A stretch of 64,000 nucleotides of DNA from NCBI GenBank assembly GCA_963575745.1, contig CAUYUJ010018871.1, forward strand, positions 655,537 through 719,536. Reading direction: 5' to 3'. Source of the stretch: Prorocentrum cordatum. Lineage: Eukaryota > Sar > Dinophyceae > Prorocentrales > Prorocentraceae. Position 1 is the stretch's first letter. Each line of letters begins with the position of its first letter. This document shows positions 1 to 11,581 of the stretch, piece by piece. The notes beneath the pieces were generated by a model. It saw nothing but the letters and a program-made list of their open reading frames with translations, ran no database searches and was not told where the DNA came from. The position numbers were made by a program, and so were the translations under genes.

Positions 1-72
<72 letters not shown>

Positions 73-96
73 GTCTACTACTAGGACTACTACTAT
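1..96. repeat. (TAC)n microsatellite
   Basis: Uninterrupted TAC triplets run to about base 72 and then decay. The window edge cuts the array. No gene is seen in it. Confidence 0.95.
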
Positions 97-1780
97 TCAA
101 AGTATGACAGCACTATGTTCACTCTTTTTGCTCATCGATTATAAAGCAACATATTTTCCCCTCCTCGTCTTCTGCCTCCTCCTCGGTCTCAAGGATCCTC
201 CCCCGCCAGTCTCCCCCATGCACCCCTCTCTCCCTACACATTCCCTCCTGCATCTCCCAAGTTGTCAGCATCATGATGCTCTTCATCTTCCCTCGCCACC
301 CTCACTCCACGCCACCCCTCCTTGTTCGGCAGGTGCAGACCGTCGAGCGGGTGGTCGAGATCCCCCAGGTCAACACCGTGTGCCCCACCCCGGAAGAGGA
401 GGAGGAGGAGAAGGACGGAGAGGAGGAAGGAGAGGAGGAGAGGAGGAGAGGTAGTGGCAGGGGCAGGAGGAGGAAGATGAGAAAGAGAGAGGACAGGGGG
501 GAATGAGGAGAAGGAAGGAAGGAAAGCGGAGTTGGAAGGAGGAAGGAGGAAGGAGGGAGGTGCACAAGGAGGAGGGGGTGACTGGAGGAAGTAGGGAAGC
601 GTAGATGGATGAGGGAGGAAGAAGGACGAGGATGGCGGGTGATGAGGAGGAGGAGGGAGAAGGCGGGAGAGAAGGTGGAAGGGGGGAGGAGGAGGAGAAG
701 AAGGAGAAAGAGAAGGAGGAGGTGGAGGAGGAGGCTGCATTTGTACACGCACGTAAATTGAATGGGTGCGGGCTGGCTTGGGGCTGTTTGAGGAGATCGT
801 ACATGGAGGATCTGGAACGGCCACTATAGGTTCAAGAGGGTTCTACACGGTGTGGGGGGAATGCGGAGAAGGAGGAGGAGGAGAGCACAACCGAAGCCGG
901 TAGTAATTTTGTAGTGCCTTATCACAGCTATACTTACGTCATTGAATACCCGACTCACCCTTAACAACATGCCCTAGAGATTGGAGTTGTTAGCACGACG
1001 CCACCGCAATTGATTAGTCGTGGGTTTCCAGGGGTATTGCATCCTGCTCTTGCGTTACTGAGGTATCATTACGGTTTTGCTGGTTCTGCGCCGTCTATAT
1101 CATATGTTCTTTCGCATGGTACTGTGATCCTAGGTGATTGCATCATTGCTGCTATTCCTCACTCTCCTCAGATTATTATCCCTCCCTCTCAACCGCCTTC
1201 CTCGCCGTCCTCCACGGAAGAGCGGTGTAGTGTCCGCCGTGGCATCGTTCTTTTCTTCGCTCATCCTATTGCCCTTGATTCATAGTTACTCCTCATCCCT
1301 TAGTTTGCCCTTGCTTCTCATCCCGTCCCTTCTCCTACTCAGCTTGCCCAGCCTTCCTCGTGCGCCCTGCACCTCGTCCTGCTCATCCATTCCACCCCCT
1401 ATTCATCCGACCCTGCCTGGAAGGAAGACGCAGGAAGAGGAGGAGGAAAGAGAAGGAGGAGGAGGAGCAGCAGCAGCAGCAGCAGAGGGGGGAGGAGGAG
1501 GAGGGGGAGGATGGTCGTGGTCTGCACACGGGGCCGTCCGAAGGCGGCGCCCGAATGGGTTCTTCAGAGCCACACCCCCACCCATCCCTGGGCTGCAGTA
1601 GCAGCATCATCTCGCAAGGTTGCTGATGACGCCAGATCTGGCTACTCTTTTTCGCAATGTAGCTGCCTTGTAGCAAGCTTGCTTCGTAAGCCTGCGTCCC
1701 CCTACTGTTTGCGCATGTGCTGACCCCAGCACCGAAGCTAAAGTTCAGGGCTGTGCTTCGGCTGTCCCAGCGGGCTGATC
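97..1780. other. Intergenic, triplet-repeat rich
   Basis: A strongly strand-asymmetric purine tract (GGA/GAA triplets) fills about 393-735 and a GGA/GCA tract about 1433-1512. Long open frames here are runs of Glu/Arg/Gly or their antisense Ser/Pro/Leu and are products of the triplets. The rest shows nothing recognisable. Confidence 0.7.
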
Positions 1781-2665
1781 CCAGCGTTATAGCTGATGAG
1801 CACCCGTTTCGCTGGGGCCTTCCTTTCCTGCCACGACCGTGATTGCACTAGTGCGCGCGTCGGCGCAACGACCCGAGCTCTCGAGAGCTTCTCTCCGGCT
1901 GCCATTGCATGCTGTTCGCAAGAACGTCTCTCACGATCTTCCCGCAGGCACCGACAGAGCTTGCTGCCATTGACACATTATCGCGCTGACAGTACTGGCT
2001 GCTACCGTGTCCTTCTCGCACGAGCTGATCTTTGCGTGGTAGTTGATGACCTTCTCCCACGAGCGCCCGTCTGGCACCGACATTCCTTGTTGCCACTGCT
2101 TGTCTTCTCGCACGAGCTGGTCCCTGCGTTGCAGCTGAAACCTGCTCCCACTAGCCCCCCGCATGGACCGAGACTGCTGCCTCTGCCTGCTCTCTCCCAC
2201 TGCTAAAGCCCGCTGCCACTGCTTCCTTCTCGCACGAGCTGGTCCCTTCGTTGTCGTGGCATTGGCACTCGTTGCTGCATGTCTTCTCGCGCGAGCTGGT
2301 CCCTTCATTACGAGTTCGAACGCTCTCTCACTAGCCCATCTCCAGTGGCAACAACATTTCATGCCATTGCCTGCCGTCCAGCACGAGCGTCCCCCAACAC
2401 TGTAGCTGATGATGCTCGGCTCTTGCTCTGCTTTTCTGGTCCCAACGTAATGCTCGAAGGGAGCCATATCTGCCGTGGCTCTCCCGTAAGGCTTGGGCAG
2501 AGCCTGGTGTCACGGCTTGCCCTCGCGCACGAGCGGATCTTTCCGTTGCAGCTGGGAAAAGGCATCCCACGAGCGTTCTGGTGGGTCTCGACCGTGCGTG
2601 CTGTCACTGCACGCCTTCTCGCATGAGCAGAACCCAGCACTGCAGCCGATGCTGCAGCTGCGTCG
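1780..2665. repeat. Degenerate tandem repeat (CTCGCACGAGCTG family)
   Basis: A core like CTTCTCGCACGAGCTGGTCC followed by TGCGTTGCAGCTGA recurs near 2009, 2104, 2226, 2283, 2516 and 2611, with earlier weaker copies near 1779 and 1916. Spacing varies from about 60 to 230 bp, so this is an old, decayed array. All three frames carry stops at the array scale, and no protein is claimed. Confidence 0.7.
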
Positions 2666-3980
2666 CGTTCGCCCCTGCACTGGCAGCAGCGCCGCGGCAG
2701 CGGCCGCCACTGCTCGCCAAGAGTCTAGAGGAGGGGGAGGGGGGGGAACACGAAGACGGGGACAGCAGCGGCTCTGGGCGGCTGCGCGCGCGTGGTCCCC
2801 ACAGTGTAGTTGTCGACACTTGGCGGCACGCCGAATTCTGATTCGCGTGCTCAGTGCCTTCTCGGAGGGGGTGCAACACAGAGCCCACACATCCCCGCGT
2901 GTAAGGAGGGCCGCTCGGATGCGGAATGGCCGACGGGGCAGAGGGGGAGGAGGAAGCGGGGCCACGAGCACGAGCAGAAGCGCTCGGGCGCGATGAATAC
3001 CCGCAGGAAGGAGAGGAGGAGGCGGAGGAAGAAGAGGAGGAGGAGAAGGAGGAGGAGGAATAAGAGGAAGAAGAGGAGGAGCGCAGGAGGACGAGGGGAA
3101 GAGGTTGGAGGAGGAGGAGGAGGAGGAGGAGGAGGAGGCGGGAGAGGATGAGGACGACGACGACGACGACGAAGACGAGCATGAAAATGATGGGGGGCCG
3201 TCAGTGTCCAGGGACGGCAGCAGCACAGGTACCTGCCGGCCGTGGAGCCAGCGACGGACCCGCTGCCGAGGGGCGCCGTGGTGGTCGGCGCGTCTGCCAG
3301 CAGCCCCCAGGCGCCTGGGGTGCAGCCCAGACCCGCAGCAAGCACGCAGCAGCGAGAAAAATCACGCCTCGCGGTCGCCAGCGGCGCTCGGTCGCCCTGG
3401 TGAAGAAGAGGATCAGCAAGGCAAGATGCCAAATGCATCGTTGATGTCACAGACGCGCCAGACGCGTGTTGGGGGCAGGGGGCGACGACGACGAGTGACG
3501 ATAAAGGTTCGCCCCACGACGCAGTCAACACACAAAAGTACCCCAGCAGAGCACCCTGATGGCAGGCGGTCTCGGGCGCCCCGTCCCCTTTTCTTTTGTT
3601 TTTGTTCTTCTGTGTGTGTGTTACTCAGGAGGGACAGAAGCACACAGACACCATTAATCGTCGACTCCCAGGAAAATATGCAAAAATATAGGAAGCGGGG
3701 GGGAAGACAAGAACCCAGAAAATATAGGAAAGTATTGGGCATCTTTTTATCTGTGTGTGTGTATCTATTTGTGTGTCCTGGGGCCCCATTCAGTTCCTCT
3801 CGGGAACCTTTGACACAGCGTGTCGTTCCGCCGCTTCCTGCTCACCACGCCTTCGCGCGACGCGCTAACCCGCTCCCCAGCCCCGAGGCGTCAGCGCCCC
3901 CGAGCGTTTTTCGCGGCTTCCCGCCCCGGGGAGCGGAGCGGCACTCCTCAGGCCAAGAGCTCCCGACCTGAGCCGCAGGG
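2666..3980. other. Intergenic with (GGA)n tract
   Basis: A GGA/GAA tract occupies about 2940-3172 and continues into GAC triplets. Downstream sequence to 3980 has open frames on both strands but none with a recognisable motif. Confidence 0.6.
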
Positions 3981-3982
3981 CC

Positions 3983-4147
3983 GACACTTACCAGCCTGGA
4001 ACCTATCCCTATCCATATGCTCGGCATCTCCTCGTCGCGATGCCAATCGGGATTCCCTTATTTGTTGAGGGCGCATCCCTAAGATTGTCATCGCCTTTTG
4101 GCGTGTCAGTCTTAGGGATAGGGAGAAGTTCGAGGCTGGTAAGACAC
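3983..4147. mobile_element. MITE-like inverted-repeat element with 5-bp TSD
   Basis: The element body is 3988-4142 (155 bp). Its ends read TTACCAGCCT and AGGCTGGTAA, and the inverted repeat extends about 27 bp inward with three or four mismatches. GACAC is present directly on both sides (3983-3987 and 4143-4147), fitting a 5-bp target-site duplication. A second internal inverted repeat (TCCCTAAGA/TCTTAGGGA) lies near the right end. There is no coding capacity, so it would be non-autonomous. Confidence 0.8.
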
Positions 4148-5120
4148 GCCAAGCAGAAGTTCCCGACCGCAGCACCTCCTAGCGAAACGCGGTTTTAGGA
4201 AAGAGGAACATCGTCCTGTCCTTCCTTCATGGCAGCTCCTCTATCTCCGGCTCATGCGATCGCCACCCTTCCGGCACCGTGCTTTCCTGCTTGGGCTTGT
4301 GTTGCCTCGAGCACACGATGGGGCCGAAAGAGAGGAGGATGAAATCGACCGCGGCGTGATACCTGGAATCGGCCACAAACTGGTACCTCATGCACCCGCC
4401 CCTGAGCGATCAAAGCGAGGGCGGCGCCTAGAGACGATCTCGCTGCAGAAAAAGAGTGCCGGAATCGAACGGGCGCGTCGCCTAGCCAGCAGGCGAAGGA
4501 GGGGGAGGCAGAGGAGGCACAGGGAGAGCAGGAATAGGGGGAGACAGCGGAGGCAGGAAAGCGGGGGAGGCACCAGGAATCGCAGAAAGACCCGCCCCAT
4601 TCCCTCCCCCCGGAGTTCAAATGAAGTCCTAAAAGTCCATGAGATCAATGTGGGGGCATTGGACGACCAGCATGGGAGCCAAAGCCCCGCTCACAGCCCA
4701 GAGGAGAGCATGCTACGCACAGAACGACTAGATGTACATTGAATGTCGATGAGGTGCGAGTTCCATGGGTCCCCGAAGCTTGTATTGAAAATCGGAGGCT
4801 ATGATGCACTCTTGTAGTGATGGAGGCGATGCTGCATTCCCTTGATGGTGGCAGGGCGTATGGTGCCCTTCCGTGCCCACCCCGTACTGCTCACAGGGCC
4901 TTCGCACCGTCCCTTCTGGTGGGACGGTGGGTGAGCAGCCCGCCCCCCCTGACGCTGCACGTACTGCGCCAGGTTGGTGGGGATTGATTGATGTCAATGC
5001 GTACCGTCCCTTCCCACCCTTCCAGCAGGCGAGACAGCCGAGCAAACAGAGCAAGCAGAGCAAGCAAGCAAGCAGAGGAAGAGAGGGGCAGGGGCAGGGG
5101 GAGGAAAGGCCGACTCGAGG
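4148..5120. other. Intergenic with two-tier inverted repeat
   Basis: No gene is recognised. At 4887-4938 CTGCTCAC and ACCGTCCC are mirrored by GGGACGGT and GTGAGCAG around a 7-nt loop (4914-4920), which could form a cruciform or an RNA hairpin. Confidence 0.6.
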
Positions 5121-5666
5121 ATGACGATGCCGATGCAGCCGAAGACGATGAAGTCCCAGGCTGCATCCTGCTCACTCTGTTGCCCCGGACATTTAGCACG
5201 AAGCCACAACCATATGAGAGAAGAAGGCGGACATCGACCCTATCGGGTTCACCACAGCGACCCAGAAGAGGGAGGAGTAGCAGAAGATGACGAAGAGGGA
5301 GAAGAAGAAGCAGGACATGCACCAAAGGAAGCACATAGCGAGGCCAACGAAGAAGAGCGTGAAATCCATTACATACTGCACGAAAGCGACAACGGACTGC
5401 GTGAAAGCGACCACAGATTGCGTGAAAACAAACACGTGCTGCGTGAAAGCGATCACAGATTGCCAGAAGTCTGCAACGAACTGCGCGAAATCGACCGCAT
5501 ACTGCGTGAAATCGACAACATACTGCGCGCAATCGACCACATGCTGCATGAAAACGACCGCATACTGCATGAAATCGACGACATATTGCGCGAAATCCAT
5601 ACACTGGCGCCTCAAGCACGCGGCGAGGCAAAAGAAGCACACAAGAAGGCCGACGAAGGAGCTTGA
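5121..5666 (+). CDS. Hypothetical heptad-repeat protein frame
   Basis: This is an open frame of 181 codons with no recognised family. Its second half is made of seven-residue units of the type LREIDHI, with aliphatic residues at regular heptad positions, so it could form a coiled coil or amphipathic helix. It is created by the 21-bp minisatellite beneath it. The array resumes downstream in another frame, which suggests either a frameshifted gene or a non-coding satellite. There is no start context, intron or homology to support expression, so it is a weak candidate. Confidence 0.2.
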   Translation: MTMPMQPKTMKSQAASCSLCCPGHLARSHNHMREEGGHRPYRVHHSDPEEGGVAEDDEEGEEEAGHAPKEAHSEANEEEREIHYILHESDNGLRESDHRLRENKHVLRESDHRLPEVCNELREIDRILREIDNILRAIDHMLHENDRILHEIDDILREIHTLAPQARGEAKEAHKKADEGA

Positions 5667-5850
5667 AATCGACCACATACTGCACGAAAGCGGCCACGGA
5701 CTCCATGAAATCGACCACGGATTGCGTGAAATCGACCACATGCTGCGTGAAATCAACAACGCATTGCGTGAAATCGACCACAAAACTGCGCGAAAATAGC
5801 CGCAGACTGCGTGAAATCGACCACATACTTTGAGAAATCGGCCACATGGT
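5310..5850 (+). repeat. 21-bp minisatellite in a higher-order unit
   Basis: GAAA marks successive units at exactly 21-bp steps (5361, 5382, 5403 and on to 5592), giving 12 units. A second block of about nine units starts at 5665. Both blocks are preceded by a similar leader (GAAGCACA, GCC-ACGAAG), so a roughly 300-bp unit consisting of leader plus array is itself duplicated. The consensus is close to CTGCGTGAAATCGACCACAT. Confidence 0.9.
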
Positions 5851-5877
5851 GCGCAAACCGATCACAAATCCAAAGCC

Positions 5878-6035
5878 AGAGCGTGATTCTTCAGTTTGTG
5901 GACACGGCGCCGCAATACATTCTGAAGAAGTACCACGCGAGAGCGCGATTCTTGGATAAAGTATCGACGTCTCGCGCGAGAGCGCGAATCTGAAATACAT
6001 TCTAAGGAAGTATCAGGCGGGAGCAGTTGTTGTGG
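5878..6035 (+). repeat. Short direct repeats
   Basis: AATACATTCTGAAGAAGTAC (near 5915) and its variant with AAGGAAGTAT (near 5992) are about 76 bp apart. Each is followed by a GCG-rich GAGAGCGCGA-like motif, which also occurs near 5878. It is a two- to three-unit degenerate tandem repeat. Confidence 0.6.
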
Positions 6036-7770
6036 TGGTTCGGGGCCACACAATCCATTCTGAGGCCCGAGATTTCCTCGTGTACAAAATAAGGTACGAG
6101 CCCCAGGAGGAGCATTTAAATAAATACAGTGGGCACCGGAGAGGGGGGATCAACAATGATCATTATTTAGAAGTGAAGTTCAAAAACACCGCTGCCCCTA
6201 TGCCTCGCGAGCTGCGCCGAGCGCGCTGACTCCTCCTGTTCGCATCCCCCCGCCTGGACCCCCTCAACAAGCGGGACGCATGCCTAATTTGGTTCCATCT
6301 TGTCTCGCGATCTGCGTGGCGCATTCTACAATCATGGCGATGGATTGTTTTGCTACTCGTGAAACTGGCCCTTACAATCAGCATACATGTTATTCCTCTC
6401 CCCTTTGCCCAGGGTCCCGCCCGTTCAACGGGCGAGGTTTACATTTGCTTTATTTGCCCCCTTGCCTCGTGCGCGCTGATCCGCCACCCTGTTGCTGTCG
6501 TTGTCGTTCTTGTCGCCGTCGCCGTTGTCGGGGGGGGTTACTGGTCTCCCCATCATGTCTTTTGCCAGAGGAGGGGTGTTATTGGTTTCCTCTCCCCCCG
6601 TCTTCCCTGTCGTCACCCTGCCTCTTCCCCTGGAAGCGGGGGGAATCATAGGGCAGGTGTATGCCCGTCCGGATCCGCCAGGTAGTGCAGACAGAGCAGG
6701 GGGCGATGATCATGGAGCCAGTGGCCACGGGATTGCCGGGCGCTCGCGCGTGATTGCAGGCGTGAGCTCCAGGCTTGAGTGCTTTGCGCGCTTGCGAGGT
6801 CCGCAGGGACCGCGAAGGGGCCGCTCGAATGCTGAGCGCCTCCGCGAAGACTGGGGCCCGTGGCGAGCAATGAGCGCAAGGGGGGAGGAGGGAGCGGAAG
6901 GTTAGAAGCAGGAGGGCGAGAAGGAGGCTCAGCAACTGCAAGTTTTTCCCCTCCTCCTCCTCAGCCTCCTCTTCCTCTTCCTCAGGAGCGACAACATCGA
7001 TGGCGCCTCCGCCCACGTGGCGCCGCCGTTGGTCCCCTCTCTCCTCGGAAGGGGACGATGAGGAGGAGCAGAATCACCATGGGCGAGAGGCAGAGGGCAG
7101 GGACAGGCGGATGAGGGGGGACCAGCACAAGCCCGGCAAGGAGCGTCATTGACACCGATGTTGCAACGCAGCCTTCCTTCACAGATCCCCTTTGTCGGAA
7201 GTCAGTCCAAGCGTTCTCTGCCATCACGGCGAGCGCTCTCTGGAGAGGCGAGGACCCCGCGGCCTTGCCGCAAGCTCAGGGCATGGGCAGGTTGGAGTGC
7301 TAATCCGCCTCTGGGTTAACATGGGATCGAGTCTCTTAAGGCCGGGAGACTCGGAACGTTGAGGCAGTCGCAGGATTGGAACGGTGCCCTATCGTCCTCA
7401 CAATCGCATCAAGGATCGGATTAAGGTTCGACCGCCTGGCATGGCAAACCACAGTGATCTTCGGTGGAAATCACCCCTCATCCATGTTTCTGGCTGGAGC
7501 TTCAACATAAACCTACGCGGGGCCGAAGCAAGAGTCCGAGATTAAAGTGGAACCGCCCTCCACCGGTGCAAGTGACAGCAGTGTGGCGTAAGATGTTGGA
7601 TCCGTCGAAGTGATGAAGTCTGAGGCGAGGACCCGATGTTGCAAAGGAGCCACCCCCATCTGCGCAGATGCTTGCCATGCCAAGCCTCAGGGCCATAAAG
7701 AGCCAGGAAGTCCCTAGCGAGACCATATGCAGTTGTGAATACCGCACTTGTGAAGATTGCTTTCAGTGAA
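6036..7770. other. Intergenic, no recognised gene
   Basis: I see no domain-bearing frame on either strand. A pyrimidine-rich stretch lies near 6945-6985. Apparent open frames are short and lack motifs. Confidence 0.5.
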
Positions 7771-7771
7771 A

Positions 7772-8335
7772 CTCCCTGTGGAGCCACGCGACGTGTGAGG
7801 GGTTTGCCGAATTGGGCCTGGGGGCGCATGCGGGCGCTGCCATTGGGGCCTTCGGTGGAGCTCACTAAGGGGCCGAGAAACGTGAGAGGGATAGTGCCAG
7901 GATGGGCCTGGGGACGCATGCGGGCGCTGTCATTGGGGCCTTCGGTTGAGCTCCCTATGGGGCCACGAAGCGAGTGAGTGGTGTGCCGAGATGGGCCTGG
8001 GGACGCATGCGAGCTGTGCCACTGCGCATTCACGGAGCTCCTTCATCATGAGACAACGAAACGTGTGACCAGTGCGCCGAAACGGGTTGGGGGACCGCGT
8101 GCGGTACCCTCCTGGGGCCTCAGTTGGAGCTCCTTGTGGGGCCACAGGGCGTGTGAGAGGCGTGCCGAAACGGCTCGGGGACCGCCTGTGGTCCCGCCCG
8201 CATATGGAGCCACGAGACGCGTGACGGGTGTGCCGAAATCTTTTGGGGACCGCATGCGGTCCACCTCCCGTGCCTCAGTTGGAGCTTCCTGTGGGGCTGC
8301 GCAACGTGTAAAAGTGGTGTGCCGACAGAATGTGA
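7772..8335 (+). repeat. About 90-bp tandem repeat array
   Basis: GGGCCTGGGG recurs at 7814, 7904 and 7993 (period 89-90 bp). Units share CCATTGGGGCCTTCGG and GGAGCTC followed by GGGGCCACG. Four further more diverged units continue to about 8330 (GTGCCGAAACG, GGGGACCGC). There are about seven units in total. No protein is claimed. Confidence 0.85.
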
Positions 8336-8366
8336 AGGGCAGACGCAGTCATGGGAGAAAGGACAT

Positions 8367-8551
8367 CCTCCTCCTCCTCCTCCTCCTCCTCCTCCTCCTC
8401 CTCCTCCTCCCCTCCTCCTCTTCCTCCTCCCTCCTCCTCCTCCTCCTCCTCCTCCTCCTCCTCCTCCTCCTCCTCCTCCTCCTCCTCCTCCTCCCCTCCT
8501 CATCCTCCTCCTCCTCCTCCTCCTCCTCCTCCTCCTCCTCCTCCTCCTCCT
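8367..8551 (+). repeat. (TCC)n microsatellite
   Basis: About 185 bp of nearly pure TCC/CTC triplets, broken only by a few CCC or TTC interruptions. Confidence 0.95.
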
Positions 8552-10249
8552 AGGAGGAAGGTGGCCGGCAGGTGAGATGAGGTAAGGCGGGGCATTGTCT
8601 CTTCAAAACGAGGGCCCAAAACCACAGGATGGTTGGGTACAAGAATTGTTGGCTGTGTTGTTCCATGTAAGTTTTTTGTTGGACCAGGAATGCCAGGCGA
8701 AACGACCAGATCGTTGGTGATGCGACACGGAGGAATTATTCGTAAGGGCAAGGGATTGCCAAGGAGGAGGAGGGAAGGGGGGAAGGGGGAGGGAGGACGA
8801 GGAGGTAAAAGGAGGGATTATGGGTACGGGGGAAAGGTGATGGTGGACGGAGGAGCTCGAGGAGCCCGATGAAGGATGCGGGAGCGCCGCAAATGCGTGT
8901 TTTTTTGTTGGCAGTCTGTTCCCTCAGTGGTCTGTCTGCCGAATTCGTGCATCCCAGTGGCTAGCATCCCGATGGTTTGCACCCTGGCAGTCGACATTAC
9001 GACCAGCTGGGGACATCACTGTCCGAAGGCAAGCGGCCCTTCGTCCCTATTCAGTATCACCTCCATTCCTCTCGCCGTCCCTCCCCTACTCCCTCCCCTA
9101 GTCGCCCCTTCTCGCTCCATCTCCCCATCTATCCCCCAGATCCTCCATCCGCAAAGATTTCCCCTGCTTGTCCATCCTCTCGCCCCCTGCTTTCATGTAT
9201 AATCCTAATTCGTTTCCCTTTTTCTCTTTGTCTTCATACTATTATTCATCCTCATTAAGCTCCTTCTTCGCCTGATCCTATTCCCCCGTCATGTTCCTCC
9301 TCCTCCTCCACCTCCTCCTCCTCCTCCTCCCTCTTATGTTCCTCTAGCTTCTCGTGTTCATCCCTCCTTCCTCCTTCGACACCTCGCCATCTTGCTCGTC
9401 GTCATTGTCGTCCTCCTGCTCTGGCACAGGAGAAAGGGAGCGAGGGGATAAGGGAGGGAGGAAGGGAATGAGGGAGGGCGTGGCCGCAGCAGCCGTGGCC
9501 CAGGAGAAGCGGACCCGGTACCCCCCCAGCGGGGGTGATTTTGCCCTTGTGGTACCCGAGACATTGGGCCGCCCGTCCGACGAAGCCGCAGAGTTCATCC
9601 GAGTTTATGGGTACAACGTCGATGACTTGAAGTGGCCCGGACCGAGGTGCTCGGCAGGGCGTGGCGGCAGCTACCCCGACAGCTCCAAAACGGCAACGCA
9701 GAGTTGGTGTTTAGCGCCAAAGGCTTGTGAGGCCCACACCTCACACCACGAAAACGACCACCACCACGGCGCCGCCCAAGCCGACCGCCACCACCACGGC
9801 AGTGACCCCGCAGCAACGGCGGACAGAACCGCCTTGACGGCGACGTTTGCGCTGGTCTGGCGGCATGGCGACGCGCCTCCTCGACAACCACGACCACGGC
9901 CACGACCCCCGACGACGTGAACGCCGACCCCCGTCTCCCCCTCTCCCCCTCCTTGCCCTTTGCTGGCCACCCCTGCTTGCGTTTCGCCCCCCCTCTCCTC
10001 CTCCTCCGCCTCCTCCTCCTCCTCCTCCTGCTCCTCCTCCTCCAACACAAATGGACAAACGGATCTTTGCGTTGTCGGTACATATCACATCTTGAAAACG
10101 TTTGGGCAACCACGGAATGCCCCAAACAAATTAGTCTGATCTATAAACCGTCGAGGATCTTCTAGCTGAGCGCCACTCAGGGACACCCCAGGATTCATAC
10201 GATGGCCGCGCATATACAGCTACAACCTCTCTGGAACGAATTATAGACA
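8552..10249. other. Intergenic with triplet tracts
   Basis: GGA-rich sequence occurs near 8760-8810 and CTC tracts near 9297-9330 and 9995-10045. Frames through 9440-9920 have no recognisable motif. Confidence 0.5.
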
Positions 10250-10262
10250 ATAGCTCCTTGAG

Positions 10263-11428
10263 TTACTCAGGCTGTATTAAACCTATCGCATCAGCATACA
10301 TAGGAACAACACGATATGAAATGTTAGAATTATCACCAGACATCTTTGAGACTGATGCGTCCCAACATGGAGTGGCGTCAAGCAAACACGCTGTATATCG
10401 GACTGCCGAAGGCATTCTGCAAAATATCGGGTGCCAGATCTTCGTCGAGTTGCATCCCAACTCTTCGGCAGGACGGGTGCACAGTACGATCTTGCACGGA
10501 TCCATCAAGTGTGGGTCAAATAAATCGTTTAGCACGAAACTCTGAGAAATCGGTTCGACGGACGGCCAAGGCTTCTCATTTCCGTAGCCGCCTCGTTGTG
10601 TTCGGCTCTTCGCTTGAGAATCTCCTGCTCGCATGCTGGCCAGAAATGCGCCTGGAGCATTGCTAAGCATTTCGAGGAACCATGCCTCAGATGCTTCAGC
10701 AGTCGAAAGTTGTTGAAAGACTCCTTGCCGCACGATTGGCACTGTAAGCCTTCCGCCACGCTCCCTGCCGCGTCCAGCGCGGAGTGGCGGCAGTGCGGTG
10801 GTGGTGCCATGCACCTATGGTCTTGAGCACCGCACCACAGCCGTGGCAAGGAAAAAGGCATGTGTGTTAGAATTGATCTAAACATGATGGGATTTCGAAC
10901 GCTGCTTGCCGACATGTCGTGTGTAGCTCTTTGTGTCACTGGCTAAGTTGCTGTCTATTTAAATTGGCATTGACTGCTGCCCTTACTAGGGCCGTGCGGC
11001 AAGCTTTCCATGATGGCAAGTCGTTTCTGGCGAGTGCTACCCACCATTTAGCACCACCTACGGGCTGGAGCCTTCCTGGGACCTCAACGAGAGAGGCCAT
11101 CCACTGGAAATCTTTAGTGAGAGCTTGGGCCCAAGAACATTCAGCTTGAACTAGAAGATCTAACATCCAAACTAATTCATGGGGGCCTGTCTTCAGCAGC
11201 TTGGCCAAGTAACGTAGCCTGCGGACACGAATGATATCGGAAGTGGTGAGTATTTGCAGAGAAGCGTACACGTCCACATCGCAAGCCATCTTCTGGTTGG
11301 CGTAATCCTACGCCTTCCTTGTCGCCGCTCGCACAACTGGCATGCATGGTCCTGCCAGCGGCTTTTCCGTCGTGACGTCGAGCGGCGACCACACATGTGC
11401 ATTGTAAAAAAGGCGGCTGAAGCAACAC
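10263..11428 (-). pseudogene. LINE A C-terminal region with Cys/His finger
   Basis: Overlapping minus-strand frames continue the element after the RT palm, including a helical segment (VRRLRYLAKLLKTG and following) typical of the region after LINE RT domains. A candidate zinc finger reads CQSC, then H and C at +13 and +21 (C-x2-C-x12-H-x7-C, about 10667-10741). Frame breaks near 11290 and 10940 show decay. The true 3' end is not defined. Confidence 0.6.
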
Positions 11429-11581
11429 GGCGTGGCGTACTGAGGCCTCACCTTGGTTTCAAGACCTTCAACCTTAAAAACATTGGCGGGCAAAGGTCCA
11501 ACGGCTCCTGCTTGTGCCTGCGCTCTGTAGGCAACCTCTGGACGCATGGCTCCATCACTGCAGATCATAGCTCCGACATGT

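Noticed and set aside
5310-5850. CRISPR-like regular spacing
   Set aside because: The units are contiguous tandem repeats without unique spacers. The same applies to the 83-bp, 90-bp and 63-bp arrays.
9354-9920. A possible 188-codon gene
   Set aside because: No motif is visible, overlapping frames are open on both strands, and its ends run into simple repeats.
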